From Granulicella sp. L46 (GTDB taxonomy: Bacteria > Acidobacteriota > Terriglobia > Terriglobales > Acidobacteriaceae), in assembly GCF_009765785.1 (NCBI RefSeq), contig NZ_LMUT01000025.1:1-64000 (forward strand): a DNA stretch of 64,000 nucleotides, given 5' to 3'. The notes beneath the pieces were generated by a model. It ran no database searches and was not told where the DNA came from. It worked only from the letters and a program-made list of their open reading frames with translations. Positions 60,757-64,000 of the stretch are shown in pieces. The translations under genes and the position numbers were made by a program. Position 1 is the first letter of the stretch. Every line of letters begins with the position of its first letter.

Positions 60757-62103
60757 CTACTTCTTGAAATACTTCGGTTCCATTCCGGGAATCCACGGGT
60801 TGTACGCTTTTCCAAAAGCAGCGCGCCGCCCGATGGAGGGGTGGGAGTAGGTCCAGAACTCATAAAGCGGGTTTGGGTTCGGATCGGCGAAAGAGGTTTT
60901 GCCGAGAACGTTGAAGGCGCCGATGGCGGTGGTCTGCGGATCGGGGACAAGACCGTGGACAGCCTCCTGGCCGTAGACGTCCGCGGCATGCTCATGCATT
61001 CGGCTGTAGGTGTTCTCAATTGGCTCAAGCAGAATTCCAAAAAGGGAGAACGCGAGCAGGAGGACGGCGAGTGCGGCCCAGTCGTTTTGAGAGCTCACGC
61101 CCCACCGCGTACCGAATTTTGAGAGAGCGCCCCGCACGAAGTGGTACCCGAGATAGAACGTGACGAAGAGGATGGCGAAGGTGAAGACGAGGGTGCTGCC
61201 GATGTGGCCAAGAACGTAGTGGCCGGACTCATGGCCGAAGACGAAGACGATTTCGTCGGGCGTCATCTTGGCGATCGTGGTATCCCATACGATCACGCGC
61301 TTGGAGGCGCCAAAGCCCTCGACGTCGGCGTTGAGCGTGGTGAGCTTGGCGCTGGCCTTCATGAGAAACATGCGCTCGGGTGGGATGTTCATGTGACCCT
61401 TCTCGACGACCTGCTCGAGCTGCGCGACGAGTGCCGGATTGGTTTTCTCGAGGGGCTGATATTTGAAGAAGATCGGCTCGATATACGGCGCGGCAAAGAT
61501 GCCGAAGAGCACGATGGGGATGGAGGCGCACCAGAAGGCGAACCACCAGCTGCGCGGCAGCTTGCGGATGATCCAGAAGAGCAGCATGAGCAGCAGGCCG
61601 CCGATGACCCAGGCGAGCGCGAAGGCCTTGGCCTGGTCACCAAACCAGCTTGGCCAGCTTTGTACCGAGAGACCGTACTGGAGCGAGAGATGCTGGGCGT
61701 AAAGATCGAGGGGAAGGCTGAGGAGGGTGCCGGCGAGGAGATAGAGCAGAAGGAACAAGTAGCCTTGTGCCCAGCGGTTGGCGGTCACCTTCATGGCGGT
61801 GTCGCGCATCCAGGCGATGGCGCCGAAGCCGAGCAGCAGCAGGAGGCTGATGATTCCCCAGGCCTCGTCGCCGAAGTGCAGAGTTTCGTGCACGATGCTG
61901 AGGTGCTGCGCTTTGGCGAGGTCCGAGGGGTTGAGCGAGTAGTCGGGGATGTTCCCGTGGGGCGGAGCGGCGGCCAGTTCCTGCGCAGCGTAGACGTTGG
62001 CGGCGTGCTCGGCGGCCGTTTCGCTGGCGCAGCCGGCGAGGTTAACCGTGAGAACAAGGAAAATACAGGCGACAAACACCAAGGGCAAACGACGCAGTCT
62101 CAT
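60757..62103 (-). CDS. M48-family membrane-anchored zinc metalloprotease (Ste24/HtpX-like lipoprotein)
   Basis: A 448-residue protein from ATG 62103, which has AGGAAG 4 nt upstream. It has a lipoprotein-type signal (FVACIFLVLTVNLAGC, Cys25 as lipobox), then about five hydrophobic segments, then the zinc site HESGH (His291-Glu292-x-x-His295) followed by the third ligand region EHAADVYGQEAV. The arrangement resembles Ste24/CAAX protease 1 and HtpX, which clear damaged membrane proteins. The lipobox combined with a multi-pass body is unusual for the family. Confidence 0.85.
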   Translation of the reverse strand: MRLRRLPLVFVACIFLVLTVNLAGCASETAAEHAANVYAAQELAAAPPHGNIPDYSLNPSDLAKAQHLSIVHETLHFGDEAWGIISLLLLLGFGAIAWMRDTAMKVTANRWAQGYLFLLLYLLAGTLLSLPLDLYAQHLSLQYGLSVQSWPSWFGDQAKAFALAWVIGGLLLMLLFWIIRKLPRSWWFAFWCASIPIVLFGIFAAPYIEPIFFKYQPLEKTNPALVAQLEQVVEKGHMNIPPERMFLMKASAKLTTLNADVEGFGASKRVIVWDTTIAKMTPDEIVFVFGHESGHYVLGHIGSTLVFTFAILFVTFYLGYHFVRGALSKFGTRWGVSSQNDWAALAVLLLAFSLFGILLEPIENTYSRMHEHAADVYGQEAVHGLVPDPQTTAIGAFNVLGKTSFADPNPNPLYEFWTYSHPSIGRRAAFGKAYNPWIPGMEPKYFKK

Positions 62104-62288
62104 AGACTTCCTTGCTGAGAATTTCTGGTGGCTCAAGTCTGCACGTTTGTAGCCAAGCGGGCAAGCTTCCTCGTCTTAAGTAGTTGCGCCATGTGATGGC
62201 GTGCGCATGAGCAGCAAATGCGGGCAATTCGATACACTCAAAGCATATCGCGCTCCATGATCCGCACAGACTGGAAGTTGACCACTCC

Positions 62289-64000
62289 TTGACCTCACCC
62301 GATTCGCCCCGCCCCGTTGTTGCCCGCTTCGATTCCGTCCAAACGATACTTCGTCACACTCTGGTCGCCAGCCTGTGCGCGCCGGCGTTTGCACTGGTTC
62401 CACCGGTGTCGGCCCAGGACGCGACTCCCGCTCAAAGCGCGACCGCTGCGCAGCAACCGCCGCTGATGGATGCGATGGCAACGGAGCTGCATCGCGCGAT
62501 CGCCGAGCTTGGGAGTGCAATTGAACCGGTGGCATCTACCAAAGAGAAAATCCCGCCGCAGAAGCCGTACTTCATCAGCTACTCGGTGGCGGATGCGGAG
62601 AGTGTCACGATCACGTCGCAGTATGGGGCGATCATGAACTCGAACGAGACCCATGAGCGGACGGCGGATGTGCAGGTGCGGCTGGGATCGCCGGCGCAGG
62701 ACAACACGCATGATGCGCACCGCACCAGCGCGCTCACGACGATGGCGCTGCCGTTGACCGACGATCGTGCGGCCATTGAGCGGACGCTTTGGTATGCAAC
62801 CAATCGTGGTTATGGCAAGGCGCTGGATGCGCTGGAGAAGGTGAAAACGGAGCAGCAGGTGCGTGCGCGCGAAGAGGATTCGTCGCCTGACTTTACCGTG
62901 GAACGGGCACATGTGGACATCCTGCCGACTCAGCCCCCGCTTACCGTGGATCGCAGCGCATGGGAGTCGCGGCTGCGAGAGATCTCCGGGGTTTTTCGCC
63001 AGTACCCAAATATTTTTTATGACACTGCAGTTTTGCAGGCCACCCACGAGACAGATTATTTTGTGTCGAGCGACGGGACGAGAGTAGCAGCGCCGAATCA
63101 TGTGGCGCGTTTGATCGTCGCGGCACGAACGCGCGCTTCGGACGGCATGGACATGTTCCGCGACGAGACGTTTGAGGCGGACTCAACGGGTCACTTGCCG
63201 AGTCAGGCAGAGGTGATGGCGAAGACCCAGGCGATGGCGAAGGGACTCAACGATCTGAGGACTGCGCCGATCACGGAGCCCTATAACGGACCGGCAATTC
63301 TCTCCGGGCGCGCCGCGGCAGTATTCTTTCACGAGGTGCTGGGGCATCGTCTGGAGGGTCAGCGGCAGCGCGGCGATGAAGAGGGCGAGACGTTTACCAA
63401 GCTGCTGGGTAAGCCGATTCTGCCTGACTTTCTTTCGGTTGCGGACGATCCTACGCTAACGCAGTACAACGGTGCTCCGCTGAGCGGGCACTATCTCTTT
63501 GACGACGAAGGCCAGCCGGCGCAACGAGTGCAGCTGGTTCAGGACGGCGTGCTGCAGACGTTCCTGATGTCGCGGCTACCGATCGCGGGATTCGCAAACT
63601 CCAATGGACATGGGCGCGCGGAAACGGGCAAGATGCCGACGGGGCGACAAGGAAATTTGATTGTGACGTCGACCAAGGCGGTGAGCGATGCAAAGCTGCG
63701 GCAAATGCTGAAGGAGGCGGCTCGCAAGCAGGGCAAGACCTACGGGCTGTACTTTGAGGACATCAGCTCGGGCTTTGCGGTAACGACGCGCCGCTCGCCA
63801 CAGGCGTTCCAGGTGATCCCGCTGGTGGTATATCGCGTGTATGTCGATGGAAGGCCGGACGAGCTGGTGCGCGGCGTGTCGATCGTGGGAACACCGCAGG
63901 CTGCGCTGCGCAGCATCGTCGCGACCGATGATCAGCCGCAGATCTTCAACGGGTTGTGTGGGGCGGAGTCGGGAACGATTCCGGTGAGTGCCGTGGCGCC
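62289..64000 (+). CDS. TldD/PmbA-family metalloprotease, 3'-truncated by window end
   Basis: The frame is open from 62289 to the window edge, so the C-terminus is missing. The start is uncertain: TTG 62289 is the first in-frame start and is followed by a plausible export signal (TLVASLCAPAFALVPPVSAQD), while ATG 62466 would leave no signal. The body shows the TldD/PmbA pattern: YFISYSVADAESVTITSQYG, then VFFHEVLGHRLEGQRQRGDE, which holds the HExxxH zinc motif, then SVADDPTLTQYNGAPLSGHYLFDDEG, the usual downstream segment. A signal peptide suggests an extracytoplasmic variant of a family that is normally cytosolic. Confidence 0.85.
   Translation, partial: MTSPDSPRPVVARFDSVQTILRHTLVASLCAPAFALVPPVSAQDATPAQSATAAQQPPLMDAMATELHRAIAELGSAIEPVASTKEKIPPQKPYFISYSVADAESVTITSQYGAIMNSNETHERTADVQVRLGSPAQDNTHDAHRTSALTTMALPLTDDRAAIERTLWYATNRGYGKALDALEKVKTEQQVRAREEDSSPDFTVERAHVDILPTQPPLTVDRSAWESRLREISGVFRQYPNIFYDTAVLQATHETDYFVSSDGTRVAAPNHVARLIVAARTRASDGMDMFRDETFEADSTGHLPSQAEVMAKTQAMAKGLNDLRTAPITEPYNGPAILSGRAAAVFFHEVLGHRLEGQRQRGDEEGETFTKLLGKPILPDFLSVADDPTLTQYNGAPLSGHYLFDDEGQPAQRVQLVQDGVLQTFLMSRLPIAGFANSNGHGRAETGKMPTGRQGNLIVTSTKAVSDAKLRQMLKEAARKQGKTYGLYFEDISSGFAVTTRRSPQAFQVIPLVVYRVYVDGRPDELVRGVSIVGTPQAALRSIVATDDQPQIFNGLCGAESGTIPVSAVA

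Noticed and set aside
61141-62118. A 325-residue, Glu/Gly-rich + strand ORF opposite the M48 protease
   Set aside because: Antisense shadow of a well-supported metalloprotease gene, with no recognisable domain.

Overview
The window is a GC-rich chromosomal segment that looks like Acidobacteriota (Terriglobia/Acidobacteriaceae-like). The indicators are several very large TonB-dependent receptors with an N-terminal carboxypeptidase-regulatory (Oar-like) domain, a YXWGXW-repeat lipoprotein, a TIGR03435-type soil-associated secreted protein, DedA-rhodanese fusions and strong GC bias at third codon positions. This assignment is inferred from gene content; no rRNA or tRNA gene was recognised.

Bases 1-18,100 are core metabolism. 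They hold the 3' part of an Nramp metal transporter, a YXWGXW lipoprotein and aconitase AcnA, then a long aromatic/proline supra-operon on the + strand: trpC-trpF-[leader peptide and attenuator]-trpB-NTF2-like-trpA-aroQ-aroF-proB-proA-tyrA. A class C beta-lactamase-fold hydrolase, a 35-residue membrane peptide and the GTPase obgE (- strand) follow. Between trpF and trpB there is a complete-looking transcription attenuator. It has a 24-codon leader peptide rich in Phe, Tyr and Trp, a hairpin over its Tyr/Trp codons, an alternative antiterminator pairing and an intrinsic terminator. The genes behind it serve all three aromatic amino acids.

Bases 18,400-26,300 hold two intact TonB-dependent receptor genes, each closed by an intrinsic terminator. 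A third receptor-like gene begins near 26.6 kb, is interrupted at 28,658 and resumes at 44,857.

Bases 28,659-44,856 are the main discovery: a 16.2-kb casposon-like transposon. It has 33-bp terminal inverted repeats (29/33 matching), a perfect 14-bp target-site duplication, a Cas1 with its E/H/D catalytic residues intact, and a complete B-family DNA polymerase with proofreading and polymerase motifs. It has no CRISPR array and no recognisable cas2 or effector. It also carries two overlapping tyrosine-recombinase genes (one with degenerate catalytic residues), a KH-domain protein, HTH and zinc-finger-like proteins beside the polymerase, and a lower-GC cargo of mostly exported proteins (TPR protein, DUF2971 protein, two proteasome-like Ntn-fold candidates, a trypsin-like protease). 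Cas1 and the polymerase end in similar HTH-like modules. Removing the element with one copy of the duplication restores the receptor reading frame exactly.

Bases 44,857-64,000 return to host DNA: the receptor's 3' half, two tandem DedA-rhodanese fusions, a DoxX-like membrane protein, a geranylgeranyl-reductase-family flavoprotein, the TIGR03435 protein, an LLM flavin oxidoreductase, an exported repeat protein, a peptide-type ABC ATPase, a metallophosphoesterase, a patatin/outer-membrane-barrel protein, MsrA, a HIT protein, an M48 metalloprotease and the 5' part of a TldD/PmbA-family protease cut by the window end.
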